A stretch of DNA of 64,000 nucleotides from Desulfosediminicola flagellatus (GCF_005116655.2 NZ_CP050698.1:3207489-3271488), one strand, 5' to 3'; numbered from the stretch's first letter, positions 33,805-43,076 are shown. Translations and numbers: made by a program. The notes: generated by a model not told the origin, from the letters alone.

Positions 33805-35832
33805 TTAGTCCATTCCAAGGGCCTGCCTGTCAGCCATATCCATCAATACCCTCTCGCGTGCCTTGTCAATTCCAAGCTCTTTACGCTTTTTATCGATATG
33901 GGCAATCATCTTATGAGCATGCTTGATTGGGTCTGGCTCGCAATCCCACTTACCGCCATAAATTTTTTCCATGTCATTATAGAGATGATCCTTGAATACA
34001 GGAGCACCCTCAAGCGGCATATGATATCCAAAAACGGTGTATACACCAGATGCAACAAAATACTGTCCAATGGCGATGGCTTTCTCACTCATCCATTCCG
34101 GAGCACTACCCGCTGCTGGTAAGTCAGAAATATCGTCACCAAGACCACCTGCATTAACAACCTCAGTTGCCGCAAGCAGAATTCGACTGTTATCAACACA
34201 GGAACCAAGATGCAGTACTGGCGGAATACCTACAGTTTCACAAACTTCTGCCAGACCCGGACCGCAATGAACAGCAGCAGCTTCAGGTGTTAACAGACCA
34301 TGAATACCCGCGGTAATAGCACTACAACCGGTGGTAAGTACGATAACATCGTTCTTAATAAGCTCTTTGATGATGGTGATATGCTCTTCGTTATGCTTGG
34401 TACGAGCATTATTACACCCAACTACACCAGCGATACCACGAATACGACCGTTAATGATATTGTCATTCAGTGTGTAGTAGTCGCCACGGAAAGAACCACC
34501 AAGGTGATACTTAATTGACTCAACACCAAAACCTGCAATCTGCTTAGCTTTATGCTGAGGAATCATGACATCGGCACTACGGTTATTGAAGTTTTCGATA
34601 GCCATTTTGACAATGCGTTTTGCATCCTGCATTGCATAATGCTCATCAAACTCAATATGAATTACATTCTCCTGTTCCATCTTGGCAATAGGATGAGTGG
34701 TGATGAGTTTTGTATGAAAACATTTCGCTACGTTCGCAAGGTTCTGGAAAACACACTGTACATCGACAACCATTGCATCACATGCGCCTGTGATAATGGC
34801 TAATTCCTGCTGGAGATAGTTACCCGCAGGTGGTACTCCATGTCGCTGGAGAATTTCGTTAGCGGTACAACAGATACCACCAAGCTGAATGCCTTTAGCA
34901 CCATGCTCTTTAGCATAGTCGAGCATTTCCTGGGACTGGGTTGCAGCAACAATCATTTCAGAAAGAAGAGGCTCATGTCCATGGACAATGATGTTAACAT
35001 GATCTTCTTTCATGATTCCCAGATTCGCCTCAGACTGCAAAGGTGAAGGAGAACCGAACATTACGTCCTGAAGGTCTGTAGCAATCATAGCGCCACCCCA
35101 ACCATCAGCGAGTGATGCGCGTGTTCCCTGCTTCATCAGGTTTTTGTAATCCTGATCAACACCCATATGGGTTCTGTGCATGATCTCAACTATTTCACGA
35201 TCAATAGCACGAGGCTTAACGCCCTGCTCTTCCCACTTCTGCTGAAGTTTTGCAGGTGCTCTTTTAAGGTATGCAAGTGTACCTTCACTTTTTCCCCATT
35301 CAGCAATCGCAGCCTCACCTACACCGAGTGCGATTTCATACAAGTCTCTATCTAAAGTCTTACCATCAACTTCTATGGTAGTTGCTACATTAAAATATGG
35401 TGCAATCTGGATCAGTTTTGCAGGATCCTTAATGGTGTAATCTTTTGTTTCTTTTCTTGCCACAGCAAGAAAAGTCTCAACAACACCGCGACCATGATCA
35501 GAGTGAGCAGCAGCTCCACCGGCGATCATACGAATAAAGTTTCTTGCAGCAATTGTGTTTGCAGTTGCACCACACAATCCCTTACGAGTGTCTTCGCCTT
35601 CGATTCCATTTTTTGGCAACGGTAAACGACAAGGTCCCATAGCGCAATTCTTACAGCAGGTTCCCTGCATACCAATTGCACATGGTTTCATTGTTACTGC
35701 TCTATCAAATACGGTTTCAATCTGCAGTTTCTGCGCGCGACGGATCATTTCCTGGGTTGATACTTCAATTGAAGCTTCCATCGGATCTGCTAGTTTGGGA
35801 GCTTTAGCGGGTGCTTTTGTTGCTTCTGCCAT
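33805..35832 (-). CDS. acsA: Carbon monoxide dehydrogenase of the CODH/ACS complex
   Basis: A 675-aa CODH with an N-terminal Ala/Lys-rich extension of about 20 residues, D/B-cluster cysteines C51, C59, C60, C63, C68, and C-cluster regions 'GGICCTANEILQRHG', 'GVVGCNNARTKH', 'TTGCSAITAGIHG', 'GSCVDNSRI'. It makes CO from CO2 and passes it through the internal tunnel to AcsB. It lies 53 bp upstream of acsB, so it is the ACS partner, unlike the stand-alone cooS at 25320. Confidence 0.95.
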   Translation of the reverse strand: MAEATKAPAKAPKLADPMEASIEVSTQEMIRRAQKLQIETVFDRAVTMKPCAIGMQGTCCKNCAMGPCRLPLPKNGIEGEDTRKGLCGATANTIAARNFIRMIAGGAAAHSDHGRGVVETFLAVARKETKDYTIKDPAKLIQIAPYFNVATTIEVDGKTLDRDLYEIALGVGEAAIAEWGKSEGTLAYLKRAPAKLQQKWEEQGVKPRAIDREIVEIMHRTHMGVDQDYKNLMKQGTRASLADGWGGAMIATDLQDVMFGSPSPLQSEANLGIMKEDHVNIIVHGHEPLLSEMIVAATQSQEMLDYAKEHGAKGIQLGGICCTANEILQRHGVPPAGNYLQQELAIITGACDAMVVDVQCVFQNLANVAKCFHTKLITTHPIAKMEQENVIHIEFDEHYAMQDAKRIVKMAIENFNNRSADVMIPQHKAKQIAGFGVESIKYHLGGSFRGDYYTLNDNIINGRIRGIAGVVGCNNARTKHNEEHITIIKELIKNDVIVLTTGCSAITAGIHGLLTPEAAAVHCGPGLAEVCETVGIPPVLHLGSCVDNSRILLAATEVVNAGGLGDDISDLPAAGSAPEWMSEKAIAIGQYFVASGVYTVFGYHMPLEGAPVFKDHLYNDMEKIYGGKWDCEPDPIKHAHKMIAHIDKKRKELGIDKARERVLMDMADRQALGMD

Positions 35833-35909
35833 CAGAGGTTCCTCCTCAAGTATGTTCTTAGCTTAATTCCCTTGCACTACCACAACTTCTCAACCACGCA
35901 ACGGTCTAC

Positions 35910-37454
35910 CTACCGTTTATGGAATCTATCCAGCATCTCGAGAATCTTCTCCTGGACAGTCGTTTGAACTTCCGCAGGGGTAACCTGTACTTCACCAGCC
36001 GGTGCGCTTGATCTTACAGCGGCATGTGATGCACGTTCTTTAGCACGCTCAGCTCTAAGTGCTGCCTCTTCGGCTTCACGTTTTTCTAATGCATCTTTAG
36101 CTGCCTGTGCTTCTGCTTCAGCTTTAGCCTTGGCATCGGCTGCAGCTTTAGCTTCGGCATCTGCTTTAGCTTTGACTTCAGCTGCTGCTTTGGCCTCGGC
36201 ATCAGCCTTAGCTTTTGCTTCAGCTTCAACTTTAGCTTTAGCTTCTGCATCTGCTTTGGCTTTAGCTGCTTCAGCAGGATCAACTGCAGGAGCGGCAGGA
36301 GCTGCTTCTTTAAGCTCAGCCTTAGCTTCAACTTTAGGAGCTGCAGCGGCTGCAGGAGCTGCTTTCTTAGCTGCAGGAGCTGCTTTTTTTGCAGGAGCTG
36401 CTTTCTTCTCTTCTTCGATGGTCAGATCAAGTTCCGGTGCCAGGGCAGCAAAATCAATCTTGGTATCTGCAAGAAGTTTCTTGATAGGAGCAGCATCAGC
36501 AAGAGAACCACCACCTGCCATGACATCGATAAACTCTTTTGTCATACGGATAGCTTCAGGGTGACGCATAATGAGTATATTGGAACCGGTCATAAGGTAA
36601 CTGACGGCGGCAATAGCTTCCATCAGGATACCGCGACGCTCAGGATCACCAAGAAGAGGAGCATCCTCAACTGTCAGCTTGGCTTCCTTACATTTCCAGA
36701 CCTCGTTACCGAGGTTATTAATCATCGGGAATTGCAGTTTTTCATCGCCCTGGGTCATTGCGGCGAGAGTTAATCGCTCCATTACCGAATAGGTATATTC
36801 CAGACCGTAACCAAGTCCACCAGTGGTCGGATCAACCAGAACACGTTCCATTGGCATGCCAAGGTTTTCGAGCAGGATATTAACCTGTTTGGCAAGGTTT
36901 ACATCGATAGGAGAAGATGCAATAACTGCATGTCCGTAACCCATCGCTGCAGCACCAATACCTTTGTAGTTCTTTTCTTCTACCGGGCCCAGTACAAGGT
37001 TTGCACCTTCACATGCCTCAGCCACAACTTTCATAACCTCTTCATCTTTTTCAGGATTAGCACAACCCCAGACAATAAGAGGAACATTAATCGCTGCTAG
37101 AACAGATTTAACAGTATTCGCGGCATCACTCGGACTTGCATTCCTATCGTTCGGATCCGTTGATTTCAACTGAAGAACTATTGCTTCTGCACCATACTCT
37201 TCAACACACTTTTTGGCCCAGGCGGCTGGATCTGCGAGAACACCCTGAAACGGAGCAGTGACCGCCTCCGGCCAATCCTCAGGTTCCATGTCCCAAATTT
37301 CCATTGCAATTACGGGTTTATTGGGCATCTCTCCTTCAAATGTATAGAAAGGAAATGATGTTTCGCCACCAACAGTAATAGCTGTATCGCCCTTACCAAT
37401 GGAAATCTGTCTTATGCCACCAGAATAGGATTCCTTCTTGATTTCAAATCCCAC
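35910..37454 (-). CDS. acsD: Corrinoid/iron-sulfur protein small subunit with long Ala/Lys/Glu tail
   Basis: Residues 1 to about 345 are a complete AcsD/CdhD TIM-barrel subunit ('QLKSTDPNDRNASP', 'VLVDPTTGGLGYGLEYTYSVMERL'), near the usual 320 aa. Residues 350-480 form a low-complexity tail: Ala/Pro/Lys blocks (350-390), then KAKADAEAKA-type repeats (395-455) and a charged helix, ending in a short more ordinary helix (about 490-514, 'QEKILEMLDRFHKR'). The tail is encoded at 35913-36407. It could be a long helix or flexible tether for the complex or for polyphosphate/nucleic acid contact; none is proven. Partner of AcsC. Confidence 0.92.
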   Translation of the reverse strand: MGFEIKKESYSGGIRQISIGKGDTAITVGGETSFPFYTFEGEMPNKPVIAMEIWDMEPEDWPEAVTAPFQGVLADPAAWAKKCVEEYGAEAIVLQLKSTDPNDRNASPSDAANTVKSVLAAINVPLIVWGCANPEKDEEVMKVVAEACEGANLVLGPVEEKNYKGIGAAAMGYGHAVIASSPIDVNLAKQVNILLENLGMPMERVLVDPTTGGLGYGLEYTYSVMERLTLAAMTQGDEKLQFPMINNLGNEVWKCKEAKLTVEDAPLLGDPERRGILMEAIAAVSYLMTGSNILIMRHPEAIRMTKEFIDVMAGGGSLADAAPIKKLLADTKIDFAALAPELDLTIEEEKKAAPAKKAAPAAKKAAPAAAAAPKVEAKAELKEAAPAAPAVDPAEAAKAKADAEAKAKVEAEAKAKADAEAKAAAEVKAKADAEAKAAADAKAKAEAEAQAAKDALEKREAEEAALRAERAKERASHAAVRSSAPAGEVQVTPAEVQTTVQEKILEMLDRFHKR

Positions 37455-37485
37455 TTTTGCCTCCTTAATGGTGAGTTATTAACTT

Positions 37486-37517
37486 GAAGGTTGCCGTTAC
37501 CACCCACCTCAACCTTC
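37486..37517 (-). other. Hairpin between acsV and acsD
   Basis: GAAGGTTG (37486-37493) pairs with CAACCTTC (37510-37517). In the transcribed (minus) direction it lies 30-60 nt before the acsD start. On the plus strand it is followed by a T run but nothing is transcribed that way, so an mRNA-processing role is more likely. Confidence 0.4.
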
Positions 37518-37644
37518 CCTTTTTTTATGACTCAAATAGTAGAGGTACATACTTAATTGATTCTGTTCTTCACATAAATGGTCCAAATCTCCTTTTCAGC
37601 TTATATATTATTGATGATTACAGAAGCAACTCTGCAATCATTCC

Positions 37645-39600
37645 CTATTTATTACGTTGTTCCATTCGGTCTTTTAACCGTGGAAATTTTTCAATTTCTG
37701 TATGTGGAATAAACATTGCCGCAACATAATTATTCATATATGAAGGTGTTTCAGACAACTCAAAATTAGTCATCTTTCCGGTCACCTCCACCACATCCTG
37801 GCGAATTTTATTTGTCAGCACACTCATTCTCGCTCCTAGAAGAGAACCATTACCTATATAGGTGACCCTCTCAGGATCAATTTCTGGCAGCAAGCCGAGT
37901 GTCATGGCTTTTTCAAGATCTATATAGCTACCAAACCCACCTGCGAGAATTATACGCTCAATAGCATCCATGGTGAGGCCGACTTCTTCAAGCAAGGTCA
38001 TGCATCCACTATAAATAGCACCCTTTGCCCGAATAAGGTTTTCAAGGTCGAGTTCTGTCAGGACGATGTCTCTGTCTACCTGCGTTTCCTCTTTCCAGGC
38101 AACCACATATTCCCAGATTTTTTCTTTACGCCTGATACGATCTGTATTCAGATCTCTATTGAATTTGCCACAGTTATTGATAATACCCATCTCAAACATC
38201 ACTGCAGCCATTGTCAGCAATCCGGATCCACAAATACCTTTCGGCCTTTCATCGCCAATTGTTAGAATCATGGGTTCATAGGTGACAGGATCAATAAGAA
38301 AATCCTCAATTGCGCCTTTGGCTGCACGCATGCCAAATTCAACACCACCACCTTCAAATGCTGGCCCAGCTGAGCATGCAGTACATGCCAGCCAATCCTG
38401 ATTTCCAATAACTAACTCAGCATTGGTGCCGATATCAAGAAAGAGTGTCAACTCTTCCTGGCGATACATCCCGGTTCCCATAATGCCGGCAACAATATCA
38501 CCACCGACATAACTGGAAATTTGAGGAAAAACTAATGCAATTGTCTGCTCGTCAAGATCAATACCTATATCTGCAGCAGTGAATGGCGGGTAAAGCGTTG
38601 AAGCTGGTACATAAGGCGCTCTGCGCAAATGCCGTGGATCAATTCCCAGCAATAGTTGCGTCATAGTCGTATTGCCGGCAATGGAAATGGTAGAAATGTT
38701 TTCTTTCTCAATTCCCGCCATAGAAATTGATTTATTTAAAACATTATTAATTGTTTTAACAACAACATCCTGTAATGTTTTAAGCCCTTCACCCTTTTCT
38801 GCAAAGATTATTCTGCTAATAACATCTTCACCGTAACTAATCTGCCCGTTAAAATCACCGTATTCGCCAAGACATTTGCCAGTAATGAGATCAATAATCT
38901 GGCTGTAAACCGTGGTGGTACCAATATCTAGAGCTATTCCGTAGCATTTATCGGATGTATCTCCAGATTGAATATTCGTTATGAGCGTTTTACCATCATC
39001 ACGCACAGGTTTAACCAGTGTGGCTGTGACCTTAAAGCCATCTTCACGCAAGACTGCAGGAAGCTTTCGAATTACCGGAAGGGTAAGTTCCAACTTATGC
39101 CATCCTGATTTCTTCCGAAGTTCTTCAACGAGTCGTGATACATCCGGCATATTATTCTGGGCATCAGGGGGGAGTATTTCCAGGTACTCTTTTATAACCG
39201 GAGGAAGAAAAAGCCCCTGCTCTTTCAGATTTTCAAAATCAATTTCCCTGATCACAGCTGTACGTCGTGGCGTGACCTGCTTGTTGAGCGCACTCGCGTC
39301 TATTGAGGATTCAACGGGAATACGAATAGTCACATCATTATCGACAGTTGCCAAACAAGCGAGACGATATCCCTTTTCAATGTCCTCTGACTCAAGACGA
39401 TCAGAGACTCCTCCTGAAACGGATCCATCCTCAACAAGCACCCTGCATTTACCGCAGACACCGCCTCCACCACATGACGCATTCACATGCACTCCAGCCT
39501 GCATCGCACTCCTGATGAGGCTTTCACCAGCCGGCACATTTATCTTTCTGTCATGGGGCAGAAAGGTTACTTGAAATTTTTTTTCCTCTGATTGACTCAT
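37645..39600 (-). CDS. acsV: Reductive activator of corrinoid protein (RACo/AcsV type)
   Basis: The 651-aa protein starts with a plant-type [2Fe-2S] ferredoxin domain (C43, C49, C52 and a Cys near 82), a linker, and a DUF4445 ASKHA-fold ATPase region ('YGIALDIGTTTVYSQI', 'ISIAGNTTMTQLLLGI', 'LFLDIGTNAELVIG', 'LAGGFGSY'). Such proteins use ATP to re-reduce inactive Co(II) corrinoid to Co(I). It is the first gene of the acs operon, upstream of its corrinoid substrate AcsCD. Confidence 0.92.
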   Translation of the reverse strand: MSQSEEKKFQVTFLPHDRKINVPAGESLIRSAMQAGVHVNASCGGGGVCGKCRVLVEDGSVSGGVSDRLESEDIEKGYRLACLATVDNDVTIRIPVESSIDASALNKQVTPRRTAVIREIDFENLKEQGLFLPPVIKEYLEILPPDAQNNMPDVSRLVEELRKKSGWHKLELTLPVIRKLPAVLREDGFKVTATLVKPVRDDGKTLITNIQSGDTSDKCYGIALDIGTTTVYSQIIDLITGKCLGEYGDFNGQISYGEDVISRIIFAEKGEGLKTLQDVVVKTINNVLNKSISMAGIEKENISTISIAGNTTMTQLLLGIDPRHLRRAPYVPASTLYPPFTAADIGIDLDEQTIALVFPQISSYVGGDIVAGIMGTGMYRQEELTLFLDIGTNAELVIGNQDWLACTACSAGPAFEGGGVEFGMRAAKGAIEDFLIDPVTYEPMILTIGDERPKGICGSGLLTMAAVMFEMGIINNCGKFNRDLNTDRIRRKEKIWEYVVAWKEETQVDRDIVLTELDLENLIRAKGAIYSGCMTLLEEVGLTMDAIERIILAGGFGSYIDLEKAMTLGLLPEIDPERVTYIGNGSLLGARMSVLTNKIRQDVVEVTGKMTNFELSETPSYMNNYVAAMFIPHTEIEKFPRLKDRMEQRNK

Positions 39601-39663
39601 TCAGCTAACTCATCACTTCGTAATATTTCGAAAAAAGAGGTTTCAGCAAACGATACAACCCTC

Positions 39664-40014
39664 TTATGTAATTAACATATTCAGGGTGCCAGAATATGAC
39701 CCCGGGCTACGCGAAAAAACACATCTGAGTTTATGGAACATGCCATGATGTTCTGCTCTAACCGTTTTCAATCCACGACCATTCACATTGAATAATTGAG
39801 GAATTACAGCAAGTAACACTTCATCAGTGAAAAATTTCTTTAACTCAGGCTTAGTGCATGTATCAGAAAGCAGCTCTTTCTGTGATAAATCAATGGTATA
39901 TGTACTAGGCTCTATAGACAAAAAACAGGAGTGCGCCGTCTCTTCGACCACGCGGCGTGAAGACTGAGGGGGGTTCGACAACTTCAATGGGGGAGATTGT
40001 ATTCCCACTGACAA
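39664..40014 (-). CDS. Doubtful hypothetical ORF (116 aa)
   Basis: A TTG-started minus-strand frame immediately upstream of acsV. It has a weak AAGGTG upstream and no recognisable motif; the composition (Ser/Arg/Pro at the N-terminus, 'DEVLLAVIPQLFNVNGRGLKTV' later) is not clearly coding. It may be a gene remnant or simply leader DNA of the acs operon. Confidence 0.2.
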   Translation of the reverse strand: MSVGIQSPPLKLSNPPQSSRRVVEETAHSCFLSIEPSTYTIDLSQKELLSDTCTKPELKKFFTDEVLLAVIPQLFNVNGRGLKTVRAEHHGMFHKLRCVFSRSPGSYSGTLNMLIT

Positions 40015-40022
40015 ATCACCTT

Positions 40023-40039
40023 ATGCAAAAATTTTGCAT
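40023..40039. promoter_or_regulatory. 17-bp palindrome upstream of the acs operon
   Basis: ATGCAAAA-A-TTTTGCAT is a perfect palindrome about 425 bp upstream of acsV. It could be an operator for the acs operon or for the doubtful ORF beside it. No known regulator consensus was matched. Confidence 0.35.
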
Positions 40040-40385
40040 CAACACACAGAGGAGTCCACCCATCCAGCAGCTCTGTGCACGAGACTCAACAACGCACTGT
40101 TTACATCGTAATTTGAGAAAAATCAACATTTAGCACGAATTGTTTTTGCTAACACTCCCTAAAGCTGACCTTCATCAATATTATTTCAAGACACCATAAA
40201 AACTACTTATTTCAACCAACCCCCACTCCCACTTTGTGGCTAACAAGTCATGAGATTGTGCCAATTGGTCGTAATCGCCAATACACAACAGGACCAGATG
40301 GAGGTTAGGCAGGTAAATGGAGGTGAAATACACTTTTCTGTATATGCAGAACACCTACACCTCAACCTCCTAGCTCCCATAAATA

Positions 40386-41180
40386 CTAGTAGTAATATGA
40401 CACCTGAATTTCAGTAGACTCAATGCCATCCAATCCTTGAAGGATCGTCTCCATGCGTCGCTGTATAATATGCCCCTGTTCCTCCGGGACTTTTACCTGA
40501 ACTCTTACTGCACCCCTATCCACATAAACCCCGGCCTGGGGGTAGTCAAAGAGTGCAGCTTTAACTTCAGCCATCAACGCCAGATCCTGGATTTTTCTTG
40601 TTGATTCTGCGGTAGCCTGGTAACAGGAAAAATTTGCGCATTGTCGAATCAGCTCTACAGCCTCTTCAACTCCCATAGTGCTTATATTAAGAACCATGTC
40701 ATAGCAGGAAGGATCAGAAATATCTATACCGTAGAGAAGCATTGCCCACTTCCGCCTCTCTTCATCATCCTGTATCAGCTGCAACCGCGCATCATCTTTC
40801 GAAATGTGTTTCCGTTCTGCTTCAGAAGCAACACGTTCATCGAGATCAGCAATAATCCGAATTTTTATGACATGCCTGACACCTTCGACAAAAAACTGTC
40901 CAGCCAGACCATGATAGACATGATTATCTTTTTTTAGGAATCGAAGGAGAGAAGAGGACATGTAGTTTATAAATCTCTCTCTCCCGAAGGAAAAGCGTTC
41001 AAGTACCTGAGCGGCATGCTTTACATTAGGCATGAGTTTGATTTCAGGGATGTCGAACTCATCACTGTTTTCCAACAAAGACCCACGAGATATGCATTCA
41101 TACCTCAGAGTCTCGGCAACAGCCTGAGCGACTTCTCTTCCACGATGGTAACTTCCCCGCGAAATACTGATGATAGGCAT
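40386..41180 (-). CDS. Cytidylate-kinase-like protein
   Basis: The 264-aa protein resembles the 'cytidylate kinase-like' family ('ISISRGSYHRGREVAQAVAE', 'VYHGLAGQFFVEGVRHVIKIRIIAD', 'RVASEAERKHISKDDA'). The usual Walker A glycines are replaced by 'SRGSYHRGREVA', typical of the divergent group. Residues after 195 form a separate small alpha/beta module ('VKAALFDYPQAGVYVDRGAVRVQVKV') resembling a BON-like domain. These proteins are common in Desulfobacterota and their substrate is not established. Transcribed alone. Confidence 0.7.
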   Translation of the reverse strand: MPIISISRGSYHRGREVAQAVAETLRYECISRGSLLENSDEFDIPEIKLMPNVKHAAQVLERFSFGRERFINYMSSSLLRFLKKDNHVYHGLAGQFFVEGVRHVIKIRIIADLDERVASEAERKHISKDDARLQLIQDDEERRKWAMLLYGIDISDPSCYDMVLNISTMGVEEAVELIRQCANFSCYQATAESTRKIQDLALMAEVKAALFDYPQAGVYVDRGAVRVQVKVPEEQGHIIQRRMETILQGLDGIESTEIQVSYYY

Positions 41181-41463
41181 AAATCAGTCCTTTATGCAAA
41201 TTCACCCGCTATTAAGTACATCACCAATCCATAGTTAGCTTCTGCCCTCTACACTGCACGCATCCTAACTCAATGAAACATCAGAAGCAATAGCTTTTAA
41301 CACCTTACGTTTAAGTAAACTATAGAAAATGATACTATTTCGCACTTTCCCTTCATAGTGTCATGTTGCTTGTGGAATTGTTGGAGATTACCTGAATCTA
41401 AACATCGCTCCATTTGACTGATTTGTATAATTCAGCAAGTTGCAAACGCAGATTTTGTAACAA
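41181..41463. other. Intergenic region between divergent genes
   Basis: About 280 bp between the cytidylate-kinase-like gene (minus) and the rubrerythrin promoter. No further element recognised. Confidence 0.4.
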
Positions 41464-41500
41464 TTGCATGCACCAGCACATTCATGTATACTAATATACA
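41464..41500 (+). promoter_or_regulatory. Candidate rubrerythrin promoter with overlapping operator
   Basis: TTGCAT (41464-41469), a 17-bp spacer and TATACT (41487-41492) form a plausible promoter with a weak -35. The -10 lies within a perfect inverted repeat TGTATA-CTAA-TATACA (41485-41500), so a repressor could bind over it. Distance to the start codon is about 77 bp. Confidence 0.45.
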
Positions 41501-41569
41501 ATTTTATTAAGATAACTGTATTTTGTACACTTCGCGACGTATCAGCCACATCAATTTCAAGGAGAAAAC

Positions 41570-42070
41570 ATGCCAACGACAAATGAAAATTTGAAAGAAG
41601 CTTTTGCCGGAGAAAGCCAGGCCAATCAAAAATATAAAGCATTCGCCAAGAAAGCTGAAAAGGAAGGGTTTGCAAATATCGCCAAGCTCTTCAGAACCAC
41701 TGCCGAAGCTGAGCGTATACACGCTGAAGGCCATCTTAAAGCACTTGATATGATCGCCTCAACAGCTGACAACCTTCAGTCAGCAATTGATGGTGAGACT
41801 TTTGAATTTACCAGTATGTACCCGCCCATGCTGGACAAAGCTACAGAAGACGGACATAAAGCCAAAACAATGTTCAGATTTGCAGTAGAAGCTGAAGAGG
41901 TTCATGCGCAAATTTATTCTAAGGCACTTGAGGCTGTTAAAAATGGCGTTGACATGGATGTCAGTGACTTCTACTTATGCCCTGTCTGTGGATATATCGA
42001 AGTCGGCAGTGTCCCTGAAAAATGTCCGGTCTGCAAGGCACTTGGAAAAATGTTCCACCTGGTTTCCTGA
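41570..42070 (+). CDS. rbr: Rubrerythrin
   Basis: A 166-aa rubrerythrin: N-terminal four-helix diiron domain with 'GESQANQKY', 'EAERIHAEGH' and 'EAEEVHAQIY' (the E-x2-H ligand motifs) and a C-terminal rubredoxin-like knuckle 'CPVCGY...CPVC'. It reduces hydrogen peroxide in the cytoplasm of anaerobes. AAGGAG precedes the ATG. Single gene with its own promoter. Confidence 0.95.
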   Translation: MPTTNENLKEAFAGESQANQKYKAFAKKAEKEGFANIAKLFRTTAEAERIHAEGHLKALDMIASTADNLQSAIDGETFEFTSMYPPMLDKATEDGHKAKTMFRFAVEAEEVHAQIYSKALEAVKNGVDMDVSDFYLCPVCGYIEVGSVPEKCPVCKALGKMFHLVS

Positions 42071-42452
42071 AATTCTGAGCATCTTTCATTGCAGATTAAA
42101 GAAGATATAGATTTTCTTTAATTATGTTGAGGGGAGTTCATCACTGGATTCCCCTTGCGCATTTCACTCAAGAAATATTGAAACCTTGACCCGAAATGCA
42201 ATCCGCACATGCACCTAAGAGTCTGTCCGAGAATACGAATTTTCCCTTTGTAAATTAGATTTAATATTTATAGTAGCCTGGCTTACATTTTGTAAAAACC
42301 GGCTGGCTCAAAACACTCTATCCACAATCTAAAATTGCGGAATTACGGAGACAGTAACTTTTAAGACAGAAAATGTTATGATAACATTCTGACGTGTTTC
42401 TGAAATTGTATAGACGACGTACTCTATTAATTGCTTTAAACTGGTGCCCCAC
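42071..42452. other. Intergenic region after rubrerythrin
   Basis: About 380 bp. It contains an imperfect hairpin near 42130-42155 (GGGGA/TTCCCC), which may end the rubrerythrin transcript, and the palindrome at 42372-42388. No coding frame supported. Confidence 0.4.
42372..42388. promoter_or_regulatory. 17-bp palindrome before the VanY-type gene
   Basis: AATGTTAT-G-ATAACATT is perfectly palindromic and lies 65 bp before the start of the carboxypeptidase gene, a suitable place for an operator. The regulator is unknown. Confidence 0.35.
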
Positions 42453-43076
42453 ATGTACATCTTCGCTCGATCTTTGCTTTGCCTGCTTGTACTGCTATCT
42501 CAATTGCACACAAATGCGCTAGCTGTTGACATTGCAGCAAATCATAAAAAAATCAAATTTGAAGTTGAATCTATCACGCTTGGTGATGAAGTCTACGAAA
42601 TTCCAGAACCGTGGATCGGGAACAGGATACCTGTACCTGAAATTCCTCAATCCTCATTTCGAATGATCCCACCTCTCCATGCTCACAAAGAGGCTCACCT
42701 CTATATCACCCAAGATGCACATTCAGCTCTGCTTGAACTTTTTAAAGCAGCCCAGGAAGATGGACTGCATCTCAAAATTGAGTCAGGCTATAGAAGCCCC
42801 GGCTATCAGAAGAAAATATTTATACGAATGATCAATGAAGGCAGAGAGTTCATCGATATAGTTAGATATGTTGCCCCCCCGGGATACTCCCAACATGCCT
42901 TGGGAACTGCAGTAGATTTTTATCCGAGCAACTGGCGGTTTGCCGATTTAGCTGAGTACAAATGGCTTCAGGAGAATGCGGCTGATTTTGGATTTACAGA
43001 GACGTACCCGGAAAAGAATAGTCTGCACTATCCGTGGGAAGCATGGCATTGGATTTACAATCCTGAAGAGCAATAG
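42453..43076 (+). CDS. D-alanyl-D-alanine carboxypeptidase, VanY/M15 type
   Basis: A protein of 207 aa (ATG 42453; a GTG three codons upstream is also possible, neither with a good RBS). It begins with a hydrophobic signal peptide ('SLLCLLVLLSQLHTNALA'). The M15 peptidase core shows 'IESGYRSPGYQKKIF', the zinc motif 'SQHALGTAVDFY' and the closing 'WEAWHW'. It would trim the terminal D-Ala of peptidoglycan peptides in the periplasm. Single gene. Confidence 0.85.
   Translation: MYIFARSLLCLLVLLSQLHTNALAVDIAANHKKIKFEVESITLGDEVYEIPEPWIGNRIPVPEIPQSSFRMIPPLHAHKEAHLYITQDAHSALLELFKAAQEDGLHLKIESGYRSPGYQKKIFIRMINEGREFIDIVRYVAPPGYSQHALGTAVDFYPSNWRFADLAEYKWLQENAADFGFTETYPEKNSLHYPWEAWHWIYNPEEQ

Larger units (their letters stand above)
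39601..40385. other. Upstream region of the acs operon
   Basis: 785 bp between the acs operon and the next minus-strand gene. It must contain the acs promoter. It holds a doubtful frame (39664-40014) and a 17-bp palindrome (40023-40039). No riboswitch recognised. Confidence 0.4.

Noticed and set aside
36100..36270. A CRISPR-like or satellite repeat
   Set aside because: The repeats are in-frame codon repeats of the acsD tail with variable sequence and no spacers.
36130..36564. An alanine-rich plus-strand frame opposite acsD
   Set aside because: It mirrors the repetitive tail of acsD; its low complexity comes from the same repeats on the other strand.
42215..42245. A possible insertion-sequence end (GAGTCTGTCCGAGAATAC-like)
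   Set aside because: Only one end is visible, with no matching inverted repeat or transposase nearby.
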